From: Sabellastarte sp. h YS-2021
Lineage: Eukaryota; Annelida; Polychaeta; Sabellida; Sabellidae
Direction of reading: 5' to 3'
NCBI GenBank assembly: GCA_964017235.1
Contig: OZ024928.1
Coordinates: 3,968,001 to 4,032,000, forward strand
DNA length: 64,000 nucleotides
The translations under genes were made by a program, and so were the position numbers. Positions 55,701-62,293 of the stretch are shown here, in pieces. The notes beneath the pieces were generated by a model. It saw only the letters and a list, made by a program, of their open reading frames with translations. It was not told the origin of the DNA and searched no databases. Each line of letters begins with the position of its first letter. Position 1 is the stretch's first letter.

Positions 55701-58700
55701 ATGTACCATCTTATAGCTAAGGACAAAGTAGCTGAACAACATATTTTAGGAAAATACTCTAACTGCAATAGTTTTGGAGTTACAATGGCTTTACTCAACA
55801 GTCAGAATTTCAAAGTAGCTATAACTCAGCTATCCAAGGTGCAACAGGTCTGAAACTTTACTATGTTATAGCTTACCAAAAAGTAGATGGACAACATATT
55901 TGAAAAGATTTCCCTACTTCAATACTTTTGAAGATATTTGACATTTACTTCTTCTGTTATTTAGCTACAAATGAGAAAATAGCTATTACTCGCTTATGGC
56001 AAGCAATAGAACCCCAAACTGTGTACCATCTTATAGCTAAGAACAAAATAGCTGAACAACATATTTTAGGAAAATACTCCAACTGCAATAGTTTTGGAGT
56101 TACAATGGCTTTACTCAACAGTCAGAATTTCAAAGTAGCTATTACTCAGCTATCCAAGGTGCAACAGGTCTGAAACTTTACTATGTCATAGCTTACCAAA
56201 AAGTAGATGGACAACATATTGGAAAAGATTTCCCTAACTTTAATACTTTTGAAGATATTTGACATTTACTTCTTCTGTTATTTAGCTACAAATGAGGAAA
56301 TAGCTATTACTCACTTATGGCAAGCAATAGAACCCCAAACTATGTACCATCTTATAGCTAAGAACAAAGTAGCTGAACAACATATTTTAGGAAAACACTC
56401 TAACTGCAATACTTTTTTAGTTACAATAGCTTTACTCAACAGTCAGAATTTCAAAGTAGCTATTACTCAGCTATCCAAGGTACAACAGGTCTGAAACTTT
56501 ACTATGTCATAGCTTACCAAAAAGTAGATGGACAACATATTTGAAAAGATTTCCCTAACTTTAATACTTTTGAAGATATTTGACATTTACTTCTTCTGTT
56601 ATTTAGCTACAAATGAGGAAATAGCTATTACTCACTTATGGCAAGCAATAGAACCCCAAACTATGTACCATCTTATAGCTAAGAACAAAGTAGCTGAACA
56701 ACATATTTTAGGAAAACACTCTAACTGCAATACTTTTTTAGTTACAATAGCTTTACTCAACAGTCAGAATTTCAAAGTAGCTATTACTCAGCTATCCAAG
56801 GTGCAACAGGTCTGAAACTTTACTATGTCATAGCTTACCAAAAAGTAGATGGACAACATATTGGAAAAGATTTCCCTAACTTTAATACTTTTGAAGATAT
56901 TTGACATTTACTTCTTCTGTTATTTAGCTACAAATGAGGAAATAGCTATTACTCACTTATGGCAAGCAATAGAACCCCAAACTATGTACCATCTTATAAC
57001 TAAGAACAAAGTAGCTGAACAACATATTTTAGGAAAACACTCTAACTGCAATACTTTTTTAGTTACAATAGCTTTACTCAACAGTCAGAATTTCAAAGTA
57101 GCTATTACTCAGCTATCCAAGGTGCAACAGGTCTGAAACTTTACTATGTCATAGCTTACCAAAAAGTAGATGGACAACATATTTGAAACGATTTCCCTAA
57201 CTTCAATACTTTTGAAGATATTTGACATTTACTTCTTCTGTTATTTAGCTACAAATGAGAAAATAGCTATTACTCACTTATGGCATGCAATGGGACCCCA
57301 AACTATGTACCATCTTATAGCTAAGGACAAAGTAGCTGAACAACATATTTGAAGAAAAAGTTGTTACTGCAATAGTTTTTGAGTTATGAGCCCTTTACTC
57401 AAAGTAGCTAAGATTGCTATTACTCACTTATCTTTAGGCCTAAGTCAATAAAACCAAAAATTTTTTCAAGGGCATGAAAATTCATTGGGACAATTAATTT
57501 ACAAAAAATCTGTAGCTGTAGTAGTTTTGGAGAAATCTGCGTGACTAACTAACGCACGCACACACGCACGCACGCACGTACGCACGCACGCACGCACGCA
57601 CGCACACACAGACATCATTTCATAATCTCCCTCCCGGGCTAAAGCCCGGCGGGAGATAATAACTTAGGTCTCATTAGGCTACCATCCAATTCCAAAATTT
57701 CTTTTTGCATGTACACAAATTAAATTCTATGAGGGTCTGATTAGATCAGATTACCATCCATTTCCAGAAGATGTCCTCATGCTCCCGCCACTTCAGCAGG
57801 TTTTGCAATCTCTCATTGTCTTGTTCAAGTAGCTGCATATTCTACAACAAACAAAAGCCCAGTTAGCTAATGAGACTAAAAATGTAGAGTAAAACCATAA
57901 TCCTGAACATCTGCCATATTCCTTGACCAAATATTAAAATATTTTGCGATAGGTTTTATTCTTTACGTAATTTGGTTGGTTTATTAGGCAAAATCAAACA
58001 TTGCCTTCTACTGCTACTGCACACAAAGCTTCAAATGTTACATACTTTTTAATCTCTACCCCAATGAGAGGTCACTACCTAGTACCTACCTAGATTTTAT
58101 ATTTTAATATGCAAAGTACAAGTACACAAAACTGGTACATAAAATTTTTAAAAGTTTGTGTTGTAATGTAAATGCTTAGAGAGAGGCTTGGCATCAACAA
58201 AGTAATACAGAAAAAGCATTTTAAACATGATACTTTCATGACAGTTTTGTGTACCTTACATATACAAATATTACAGACACATAAATTAAAACAACTATTT
58301 GTTGCACTCAAAAAATGTTCCACCAGTACTGCTGGTGACCAAATAGGAGATATCTAGGAGTGGGTGCATTGCTTGGCTGTGTTGATACTGAATGCAAAAA
58401 TATTTCAATATCATTTGATATCAAAGGATAATATTGTCTTCCAAGGAGTATGAATCCGGGATTCCAGAAAAGTTTTGTTCTTGTATCCCCAACCGCTAAC
58501 CAAAAGTGAAGTTTATCAAAATCAAAACACAGTAGTTCTGATCAAATTGCATTGAAAAACTACAAAATATGAGATAAAAGTGTACATTTTCTTCAGATTT
58601 AGGGTTTATTTCAAATATTTTCAGTGTAAGTTTATAGTTATACATAAAATAGTGATAGTGACACACATCTTTGTATACCAATATGAGCAACTGTGTCCAC

Positions 58701-61700
58701 AAACAATAAATATCGCTAATATTAATAAACAATGTACCCACTAATATCTAGTGTATAACTTTTAGCTTCAATATATATTGTATTTATACTCAGCGCAATA
58801 TCTCCATACACTACAGGACTCAAAGCGCTAATATATATCTAATCTAAAATAAATTGGGGCAGTGAAGACTGAAGACTTAAAATAATTTTATTGATACACT
58901 CTCTTATTGAAACTATCCTAAATGACACAAACTCTATTTTTTGCAATATAAGACAGAACAATTGCTAACTTTCCTGTAGTGTTGAAGACGGTAAACCGGA
59001 AACCTATTTGCCGACCGAAAGACACTGATCCGGTTACGTTTCGTTTTCTTGTAACCAAAACCGGTTTCGCCACATGTAGTCATTATTTTAACTTAAGTTT
59101 ACTAAAATATTAAACTACAACAAATATTTCACAGTATTTTATAATATTCTATCAATATATCACCCATTTTGTCCTCGAAAGTCTTCAAAAAGCCCATCAT
59201 TGTTCTTATTTATATACGAGTTACGTCTCATGTACGCGTTTGAAAACTTATTTCTTTGCGTTGGATAAATCAAACATACCCGGTTTTTCGTCGATTTACC
59301 GCTTTCGAAAACCGGTTCTGAAATTCGCATTCAACCACAACACTACTTTCCTGTTAAAATATGCATTGACACAGACACAATATTCATTCAATATGAACCA
59401 ATTTTACAGGAAAACCTTTTACTAAATTTTTACTAATCTTTTAGAGGTATTAATATGAGTACTTATAATTCTATGATTAATTTAGTACATTAAATGGCCA
59501 AAAATCATAACTAGACCTACGCATCGGAGAACCGATGCAAATCTGTATCCACCAGAAAGACAACTCACCAAAGCCAGTGACGATGAAGGAGGAGCCAAAG
59601 GTCACATCTGACAACATTAGAAGATCCCCAGCCCATGATATCTTACAAGTTGGTTTCACATTGCAAACCAATAATAAGATTCCCAGCCCATGATTTCCTA
59701 TACATTGCAAACCTCTAGGACCAATAATAAGCGAGTTTAAAGCACTTTTAAGTTTGGCTATCCTCGTTTGACCCTGAAGGAATGGCCCAAGGTCAAATCT
59801 GACCACATGATCCACATCAAAAGATTCCATGTCCATATATTCCTGTAAGTAGGCTTCACAATGCAAACCTCTAGAACCAATAATAAGCGAGTTATAAGCA
59901 CTTTTAACTGTGGCTATCCTCGTTTGACCTAGAAGGAGGGGTTCAAGGCAAAATCTAAGCACATCAGAAGATTCCCAACCCACGATTTCCTATAGGTTGG
60001 TTTCACATTGCAAACCTCTAGGACCAATAATAAGGGAGTTATAAGCACTTTCAAGTTTTTCTATTCTCGTTTGACCTTGAAGGAGGGGCCAAAGGTCAAA
60101 TCTGAACACATCAAAAGATTCCATGTCCATGATTTCCTATAAGTTGATTTCACATTGCAAACATCTAGGACCAATAATAAGCAATTTATAAGCACTTTTA
60201 ACTTTGGCTATCCTCGTTTGACCTCGAAGGAGGGGCTCAAGGTCAAATCTGACCACATCAAAAGATTCGCAGACCATGATTTCCTATAAGTTGGTTTAAG
60301 ACTACAAACCTCTAGGACCAATAATAAGCGAGTTAAAAGCACTTTTAGGTTTTTCTCTCCTCATTTCACCTTGAAGGAGGAGCCCAAGGTCAAATCTGAA
60401 CATATCAGAAGATTCCCATCCTATGATTTCCTATAAGTTGGTTTCACATTGTAAACCTCTAGGGCCAATAATAAGCGAGTTATAAGCACTTTTAAGTTTG
60501 GCTATCCTCGTTTGACCTTGAAGGAGGGGCCAAGGTCAAATCTGACCACATCACAATATTCCCAGCCCATGATTTCCTTTAGGTCGGTTCACATTGCAAA
60601 CCTCTAGGACCAATAATAAGAGAGATATAGGCACTTTTCAAGTCTGCTATGTGGGGTACTTTGGCACTCCGTGGATGACCTTGAAGTAAGAGCTTCAAGG
60701 TCAAATGTCTGCAAGGTTGTAGAGGACATGTATATCTGTTATACACATCACCTATGAAGAGATTCAACTTTCTACCTATGAGAAACAGCCAGTAGAAAAA
60801 TGTAGATAATTTTCAAAGAAATGCCCATGGCAGCCATCTTGTTTTCGCTTGAGGCTAATTTCAGTCCCAGAGAAGCTTACCCCCCAATGAAGATATCCTG
60901 CAAATTTGGTGAACCTAGCTGGTGTAGTTTTCCCCTGAGAGCGTTAACGCCAAAAATATCTCTAAGAGCGGCAGCAGCCGTGTAGCGAACGCTAAACCAA
61001 ATTATCCACCGGATGCCTCCAGTGGATACAATAAATGAGGAAACAGAAAACAAATATTCATCTTGGTATCAGTGATCCTGACTACACTTGAATTTTTTGC
61101 CAATTTAAGATATGTGCTGAAGTAGGGCACAAGGCACTGCATACCTTTTTGAGGAGATCTGGGTGTCGGAGTAAATGCACTTCAAACATGGTCAAGTGGT
61201 TTCTATCTGGGTCAGTGGAAACACTGTACGTTGCCTCATGAATCTACAAAACAATCAACCCCTTTCAATGGTTTACAACAGGTCGTCTCTAGTTAACAAA
61301 CTCTTTGTTGCAGTTACTTCAAGCTAGTCAGATTGCTCATTAAAATCAACCCTGGTTTCCAGGGCTTTGAAATCAACAAAATCTAGAATTTTGTTTGGAG
61401 GTCAATGATATATTAAAACTTATATCCCGATGTACATTAACCACAATTCAAACAAGAAATATCTTGACCAGATATTTTAAAATTCTGAACTCAAATATAC
61501 CCAAACCAATGTCTGAGACTGGCATTATTTCTACCCTTGGTAAGCAAGTTGAACATCTGATCACAGCTTGTGGGTTTGATCCCTGTAGTTGGCAATACTA
61601 ACGGGCTATGTAAGCTTGAGTTTTGAACAGGACATAAAACCCTAACTTTAACTTCAATTCTTTTAGCCTTTCTGTTGGTTTATTGGCTTTTGGCAGAGGA

Positions 61701-62293
61701 TTGATGTGCTTAATGAATCATATAGCCATTACTCATGTACTCTCATATTATTATTACTGGGAACAAGATGGTGGCACCAATATTTAAGTGTCAAGGCCAC
61801 TATATCGAAAGGCTGAAACTAAAAATCACAACCAGTATCTCAATTGTTATCACATGAAATGATGGAATAACTCAACTTGGTCTTGTCCAATTTACCTTGT
61901 GTTTTACAGTCTGAATTCACTAATTTGTCTTGCATTTTATTGACTGAATTTTGCCATTTACCATCTGCTTTACATAGTCTGAACTCCTTTACTTCATCTT
62001 GTGTTTTAGGGTCTGAATTCATCCATGTAACTTGCATTTCTAATTCATTAGTTTGCATTGTATTTTACTAACCCATAAATTTACCTTCTATTTCACAGTC
62101 TAAATTTATCAATTTACCTTGTGCTTTATACTCTTTGTTTAATTACCTTGTGTTTGAGCAGGTTTTTTTCCCTCTGTATGGCATACAGAGTCCTCAGATT
62201 GAGCCTCAGTTTGTTGTTGAACCACAGCAGTTGTTGTACTCGATCCACCACATCTTTACTTAATTTGGGAGGCTCAAATCCCTCCAGAGAAAC
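37606..62293 (-). CDS. Multi-exon gene, C-terminal part, coiled-coil-rich protein of unknown family
   Basis: Seven exons join in phase on the minus strand: 62293-62147, 61243-61145, 57841-57755, 51293-51084, 48634-48507, 41279-41174 and 37782-37606, ending in TGA at 37608-37606. This gives about 317 codons; the start lies beyond the window or in exons not recognised. The sequence is mostly helical and charged: KLRLNLRTLYAIQREKNLLK, LEQDNERLQNLLKWREHE, ECHDELQEAIMNYEAIVDHL, RDLQEEIDSKQDSFREEMQ. There is a polar, probably disordered linker in the 41279-41174 exon. I see no enzyme motif or membrane segment. A cytoskeletal, centrosomal or ciliary scaffold is possible but is only a guess. Introns carry DIRS B, Helentron-like elements and several MITEs. 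Confidence 0.75.
38145..38531 (+). mobile_element. hAT-like MITE, TSD ATTTTTAC
   Basis: A perfect 8-bp duplication ATTTTTAC flanks it (38137-38144 and 38532-38539). Termini TAGGGCTGTGA and TCGCAGCCCTA are inverted. It is the same family as 4358-4736, in opposite orientation. Confidence 0.85.
39022..40497 (-). mobile_element. Helentron-like non-autonomous element, copy II
   Basis: Read on the minus strand, it begins with the perfect hairpin TTATAATCTCCCGCC/GGCGGGAGATTATAA (40495-40461, 5-base loop) and a GTGCGTGTG-like stretch. The core has units with TAGCTATTACTCACTTAGCTATGG-type sequence (seen on the plus strand). It ends with CGGGAGATCATACCACGGCA, the hairpin ACCACGGCAGTGGT and CTTGTT (plus-strand AACAAG at 39022). 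Core units contain GAAGATATAAGGCATTTA and ATTATGGTTATCATTAAAAA and are shared in part with copy III. Confidence 0.7.
40519..40941 (+). mobile_element. hAT-like MITE, TSD GTAATTTA
   Basis: A perfect 8-bp duplication GTAATTTA flanks it (40511-40518 and 40942-40949). Termini CAGAGCTGAAACGATTA and TAATCGTTTCAGCCTTA are near-perfect inverted repeats. It is the same family as 50650-51075 (shared TATCAAATTAAAGTATTTT and ACCCAATAATCTGG-like parts). Confidence 0.9.
41174..41279 (-). CDS. Right gene, exon encoding polar linker
   Basis: The acceptor is AACTTGTAG and the donor GTAAGT. The first base completes an Arg codon from the previous exon. It encodes FLHKKPDNRTAVNITAQTGS then GSDALQGTGQLVSIQ, probably unstructured. 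Confidence 0.7.
41685..41870 (-). repeat. DIRS B inverted terminal repeat (low-coordinate end)
   Basis: From CCTATCCAATGGACAATAGC through AGACCGGCCCGCCAAACGTC to ATGACGTCA-like sequence and CATCTTTTTCGTT, it is the near-exact inverse of 47875-48057. Confidence 0.9.
41921..42019 (-). repeat. DIRS B internal complementary region
   Basis: GTCCATTGGATAGGGTATTA, then AACTTATAAAAATTTAATTT (inverse of the low-coordinate tip), runs directly into ATTGCGTTAATACATCCTAT (inverse of the high-coordinate tip). This is the same head-to-head junction as in element A. Confidence 0.9.
42289..42315 (+). repeat. T homopolymer run in DIRS B 3' region
   Basis: A run of about 25 T on the plus strand (A-rich on the coding strand) lies between the internal complementary region and the recombinase stop. 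Confidence 0.8.
42364..45420 (-). CDS. DIRS B tyrosine recombinase frame (overlaps RT)
   Basis: This is an open frame of 1018 codons. The first two thirds overlap RT/RNase H in the other frame and have no recognisable fold. The recombinase itself is the last 350 or so residues, from EAPQRSSTRSVYEAKWAIFT. Catalytic boxes are complete: GSGKRRSEIHAW with Arg I, AHDVRAFAASKAF (HxxR), SACHWKSHNTFTQFY with the likely nucleophile Tyr. The N-terminal DNA-binding part includes FLLYLFEDRKLQPSTIDGYR. The frame is -1 relative to RT, as in element A, and near-complete overlap of the recombinase and RT frames is known from Dictyostelium DIRS-1. How it is translated is not visible. Confidence 0.85.
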   Translation of the reverse strand: MSVQKSKIKICERCFVCHSVALCPTCNMCPKCCVKSTCRGKTSKLLENLVLPRCRSKGSSNLERGLYSPLPDPAISYKVPSRHKLLCQSSQEQLPVRGITSAYRQERSGISPQSNISGFLQPTFSGPETQQQMETNFRSKQTKPLPQNGKIQDGDTGNHQDIPPTRGMGYLSRLQGCLLPYTNTGTVQEISQVPYSGSDLPIQGSALWPVHSTHGVHCISKGGETDGYTQGYKDPPVPRRLVGKGYLPPSLLQRHTNPSQAVPGPRMVGELGEVGAGTKANLRLRRLPVRPQVWSGQTDTGPVEKSSGQDTRAVGTPGLSGPAVHVLDRSTDSHREASSPRPVAYEAHTVAPQKQLEGTGIPRKVHTLTQVTPSTFNMVARRKQCVTRSAFTPHKTRSANLYRRIKRRMGCSLKRTHCKRVLVGSGKQTAHKLFGTQGSFPRFKRVSKSLFRSYGSDSHRQHYSGCVYKQGRRHEVRSPLCSTLENFDLVYPEASNIEGPAHPRPPQCDSRQIIQAWSNHTDRMVPPSGNLSQTMQQMAPASDRPVCHEVQSQVTSVCVSGSGPPSSSGGCTHSAMGGSGCIRLSTDGHLGQSGGEATGLPLQENHSDCSGLAQHAMVLGPGGHVKPDSPQPSQSTQPADAALQSDPSQKSDQPEPPCLAPRATKIKEQGFSEAVAARIEAPQRSSTRSVYEAKWAIFTKWCDSNQVDFRTPSVKSIADFLLYLFEDRKLQPSTIDGYRSAIADKLGNTIINVSKEDNLTRLLDSFHRDRPKGRRGVPSWNLSLVLHQLTKAPFEPLKEASLKHLTFKSVFLLALGSGKRRSEIHAWQHRNIRHQSDWSKVSLFPSPSFLSKNQLAKEGPESIAPVVIPALAPTLDRSLKSDRSLCPVRALRYYLDRTSDLRQNKELVFVSFKKGFDRDISPATISSWIKQTVILCYELSDQQAHTLHQVKAHDVRAFAASKAFQAGVSLEQILSACHWKSHNTFTQFYLKDVAWADSELYHLGPVVAAQQIHQQSKA
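43278..45638 (-). CDS. DIRS B reverse transcriptase / RNase H
   Basis: The open frame has 786 codons beginning at a GTG; there is no early ATG, so translation by recoding from gag (+1 relative to it) is plausible. RT spans about 195-350: NRLFLVPKPNNKWRPILDLS, SVDFKDAYFHIPI, LPFGLSTAPMEF and catalytic YLDDWLVRA. RNase H spans about 475-600: IFTDASKEGWGAHL, YLELKAVFLAL, IATDNTTVVAYIN and ADKLSRL. The post-RNase H block follows (IDLFATRFNHKLP, YAFPPTAILGRV, LIAPGWPNMPWFWDLV). No stops or missing catalytic residues. It is diverged from element A, so the two belong to different DIRS families. Confidence 0.9.
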   Translation of the reverse strand: MGRILISQPDLPRVSSHTNDSYFVNQLQERLLTLDTNQKQTLNNLSVNLPVANHVTSAPGPSQKKEVSPGRADCQYKSQKLKFVKGVLCVTQLPCAPPVTCAQNVVSNLPVGARLQSFWKTWSYLDAGPKVVQILREGYTLPFRTRPYLTRSPVVISCYVNPLRNSYLLEALHQLIDKNAVELVHNQTSLGFFNRLFLVPKPNNKWRPILDLSKLNLFLKTEKFKMETPETIRTSLQQGEWVTSVDFKDAYFHIPIQEQSRKYLRFHIQGRTYQFKALPFGLSTAPMEFTVLAKEVKLMAIRRGIRIHQYLDDWLVRATSHQACYKDTQILVKLCQDLGWLVNLEKSELEPKQIFDFVGYQFDLRSGRVRPTQDRWKSLQDKIQELLALPACPVRQFMSLIGLLTATEKQVHLGQLHMRPIQWHLKNNWRVPESLEKFIPLPKSLHPHLTWWLEESNVLQGQPLHPIKHALQIFTDASKEGWGAHLNELTARGSWSVPESKLHINYLELKAVFLALKEFQSHCSGHMVLIATDNTTVVAYINKEGGMRSGPLCALLWRILTWCTQKQVTLRARHIPGHLNVIADKLSRLGQTIQTEWSLLPETFHKLCNRWHRPQIDLFATRFNHKLPQFVSPVPDPLAVAVDALTLPWEDLDAYAFPPTAILGRVVEKLQDSPCKRIILIAPGWPNMPWFWDLVAMSSQIPLSLPNLPNLLTQPFNQIPHRNLTNLNLHAWLLEPQRLRNRASLRQWQQGLRHLKGAQPDQSMKQNGPFLQNGATLIRWTSEHHL
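45580..47756 (-). pseudogene. DIRS B gag-like gene with in-frame TAG and frameshift
   Basis: Starting at ATG 47756, residues 1-60 carry a Cys/His cluster (CGHAMAIFDGHMYCARCRDK, EEPC, CTIC) like element A. A TAG at 47459-47457 interrupts the frame, which then continues unchanged (ESNSAQSSSAPPEKKIKKDK) to a frame change near 46740-46800. The rest (46740-45580) is open: FAEELPTSEEQTYRETMSGI, a KWYGLYPGQE segment, helical KASKKVSEASEELQFL, and a basic Arg/Gly-rich end (NIGRRQFRRGRGKN). It overlaps the RT frame by 59 bp. Thr/Gln/Ser repeats with TGPD occur in the middle. Confidence 0.75.
47875..48057 (-). repeat. DIRS B inverted terminal repeat (high-coordinate end)
   Basis: It contains AGATGCTATGACGTCACGCT, GTGCTTCGGACCGACCTGCT and TAAGCTATTGTCCATTGGAT, inverted relative to 41685-41870. 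The 5' end of the gag frame (47756) lies just inside it. Confidence 0.9.
48073..48506. other. Intron DNA, nothing recognised
   Basis: AT-rich intron of the right gene between DIRS B and the next exon; no repeat edges or exon seen. Confidence 0.4.
48507..48634 (-). CDS. Right gene, exon with tandemly copied 5' border
   Basis: The acceptor is TCACTACAG and the donor GTCAGA. It encodes SLTVSEEELDRLLFSIDSEL, SIQKANLVISSTGQ and a basic end, finishing with two bases of an Arg codon. Copies of its first 25 or so bases plus acceptor recur upstream (48590-49060). Confidence 0.8.
48590..49060 (-). repeat. Tandem repeat (about 112 bp, four copies) including an exon's 3' splice site
   Basis: The blocks AACTCCTCCTCACTCACTGT (exon copy), AACTCATCCTCACTCACTGT (48722), AACTCTTCCTCATTGATTCT (48834) and AACTTCTCCTCATTCATTAT (48945) recur with GTACTGAGA/GTAGTGAGAGACATGA and several ATGAATATTCAT motifs. 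The copy nearest the exon is the most similar. Each unit spans the first bases of the exon, its acceptor and upstream intron. Confidence 0.85.
49096..49789. mobile_element. Inverted-repeat element with GGGACTAAG-rich interior
   Basis: CCCCTGTTCCACCA and GGATTAAGCCCCGAT at the left are mirrored by ATCGGGAGCCTTAGTCG and TGGTGGAACACCC at the right. The interior repeats GGGACTAAG, GACGCC and AGGCCTGGGAC on both strands. No clear target duplication; superfamily unassigned. Confidence 0.55.
50022..50232 (+). mobile_element. tRNA-derived SINE, second copy
   Basis: It has an A box like GGTGGCGCAGTTGGTAAC and B box GGCGGTTCAAATC. The 3' part ACTACCCGTCGTGATTTGAC and CTGTACAGTGTTGAAAGCGA matches the SINE at 25448-25675, followed by an A-rich tail. 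Part of the B-box region is shortened. Confidence 0.75.
50650..51075 (+). mobile_element. hAT-like MITE abutting a splice donor, TSD TAA(A/C)TCAC
   Basis: Flanks are TAAATCAC (50642-50649) and TAACTCAC (51076-51083), an 8-bp duplication with one difference. Termini are TAGGCTGTAACAATTA and a degenerate CTTTCTGCCTTA. It is homologous along its length to 40519-40941. The right-hand duplication ends one base before the exon at 51084, and its ACTCAC is the reverse of the donor GTGAGT. Confidence 0.75.
51084..51293 (-). CDS. Right gene, exon (70 codons)
   Basis: The acceptor is GTGTGATAG and the donor GTGAGT. It encodes a helical, Glu/Gln-rich segment starting ESVLDEKLKERTEQQNEENS and ending DHLERLWESK. 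The donor hexamer lies inside the target duplication of the MITE at 50650-51075. Confidence 0.8.
51367..51490 (+). mobile_element. Degenerate SINE copy
   Basis: CAGGACATAGTGGTAACACA (A-box area), TTTGGGTTCGGATCTG (B-box area) and GAAGCTTGGTAGTTGCTTGC match the middle of the SINE at 25448-25675 with many changes. The 3' part is missing, cut near the MITE that follows. Confidence 0.55.
51504..52018. mobile_element. hAT-like MITE, TSD CCAACCAG
   Basis: A perfect 8-bp duplication CCAACCAG flanks it (51496-51503 and 52019-52026). Termini TAGTGCTGGGACGAT and ATCTCCCAGCACTA are inverted, with further inner pairing of ACGATGTTTGC and GAACATCGACACG. No intact transposase frame. Confidence 0.9.
52560..54745 (+). 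repeat. 131-bp satellite array (about 16-17 copies) with 262-bp higher-order period
   Basis: TAATTAGCTACGG recurs every 131 bp or so (for example about 52946, 53077, 53208, 53340, 53471). Units contain GAAAGCTCTCCCAAAAGTAG, GAGTTATTTGATAAAAATTG and TTTACTCATTTTGAGTAGG. Two variants tend to alternate (GTCTGGAACTTCACCATGTG and ATCTGAAAATTCACTAATTG), giving a dimeric higher-order repeat. Confidence 0.9.
54760..57420 (+). repeat. 321-bp satellite array (about 8 copies)
   Basis: Unit starts with AAGTAGATGGACAACATATT recur at about 55240, 55560, 55881, 56201, 56522, 56843 and 57164, a 320-321 bp period. Units share TAGCTATTACTCACTTATGG, AGAACCCCAAACTATGTACC and AAGTAGCTGAACAACATATT. Units between 55.9 and 57.2 kb are nearly identical, indicating recent expansion. 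Sub-motifs are shared with copy II's core. Confidence 0.9.
57550..57608 (+). repeat. (ACGC)n microsatellite
   Basis: A run of ACGCACGC units with a few ACAC and ACGT variants sits just inside the head of the copy III element. Copies I and II have shorter equivalents at the same place. Confidence 0.95.
57755..57841 (-). CDS. Right gene, exon (29 codons)
   Basis: The acceptor is TTGTTGTAG and the donor GTAATC. It encodes NMQLLEQDNERLQNLLKWRE then HEDIFWKWM, a leucine-heptad-like coiled-coil segment. Confidence 0.75.
57842..58970. other. Intron DNA, nothing recognised
   Basis: AT-rich intron of the right gene. A CAAAGCGCTAATATATATCT near 58811 faintly resembles LINE 3' tails, but I would not call it. 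Confidence 0.35.
58977..59345. mobile_element. hAT-like MITE, TSD CTTTCCTG
   Basis: A perfect 8-bp duplication CTTTCCTG flanks it (58969-58976 and 59346-59353). Termini TAGTGTTGAAGACGGTAAAC and CAACCACAACACTA are imperfect inverted repeats. The interior is rich in AAACCGG/CCGGTTT words on both strands. Confidence 0.85.
59530..60720 (-). repeat. 147-bp tandem repeat array (about 8 copies)
   Basis: AACCTCTAGGACCAATAATA recurs at about 59709, 59865, 60012, 60159, 60305, 60453 and 60599. Other unit markers are AAGCACTTTTAA with CTATCCTCGTTTGACC, GAAGGAGGGGCCAAGGTCAA and CCCATGATTTCCTATAAGTT. The first units are rearranged. It lies in an intron of the right gene. Confidence 0.85.
60830..61030. 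repeat. Edge of a larger repeat after the 147-bp array
   Basis: It contains GGCAGCCATCTTGTTTTC, GATATCCTGCAAATTTGGTG and a conserved-looking TATCCACCGGATGCCTCCAG with GGATACAATAAATGAGG. The wording resembles the flanks of other satellite-bearing elements in this window, but I could not find a second copy here. Confidence 0.3.
61145..61243 (-). CDS. Right gene, exon (33 codons)
   Basis: The acceptor is TTTTGTAG and the donor GTATGC. It encodes IHEATYSVSTDPDRNHLTMF then EVHLLRHPDLLKK; phase 0 at both ends. Confidence 0.75.
62147..62293 (-). CDS. Right gene, exon (49 codons)
   Basis: On the minus strand the acceptor is AATTGCCAG before 62293 and the donor GTAATT follows 62147. It encodes VSLEGFEPPKLSKDVVDRVQ and KLRLNLRTLYAIQREKNLLK, phase 0 at both ends. 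Confidence 0.75.

Larger units (their letters stand above)
52398..57662 (-). mobile_element. Helentron-like non-autonomous element, copy III, with two satellite arrays
   Basis: Read on the minus strand, it starts at 57662 with TTATTATCTCCCGCCGGGCT, folds back on AGCCCGGGAGGGAGAT, and is followed by a GTGTGTGCGTGC microsatellite. It then carries a 321-bp array, a 131-bp array, the subterminal repeat GGCGGGAGATAA (52432-52421), a weak GCAT/ATGC hairpin and the terminus CTTGTT (plus AACAAG at 52398). Head, subterminal repeats and terminus match copies I and II. It fills most of one intron of the right gene. No Rep/helicase gene is present. Confidence 0.7.

Noticed and set aside
54925-57352. A series of similar 60-95 codon open frames (starting MDNIFEKISLTL) in register across the 321-bp array
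   Set aside because: They follow the satellite period exactly, have no splice or start context, and appear only because the repeat unit lacks stops in one frame. Treated as a by-product of the array.
58760-58860. LINE-tail-like CAAAGCGCTAATATATATC
   Set aside because: Only a few shared bases with the two clear LINE 3' tails; no poly-A or short-repeat tail in the expected place.
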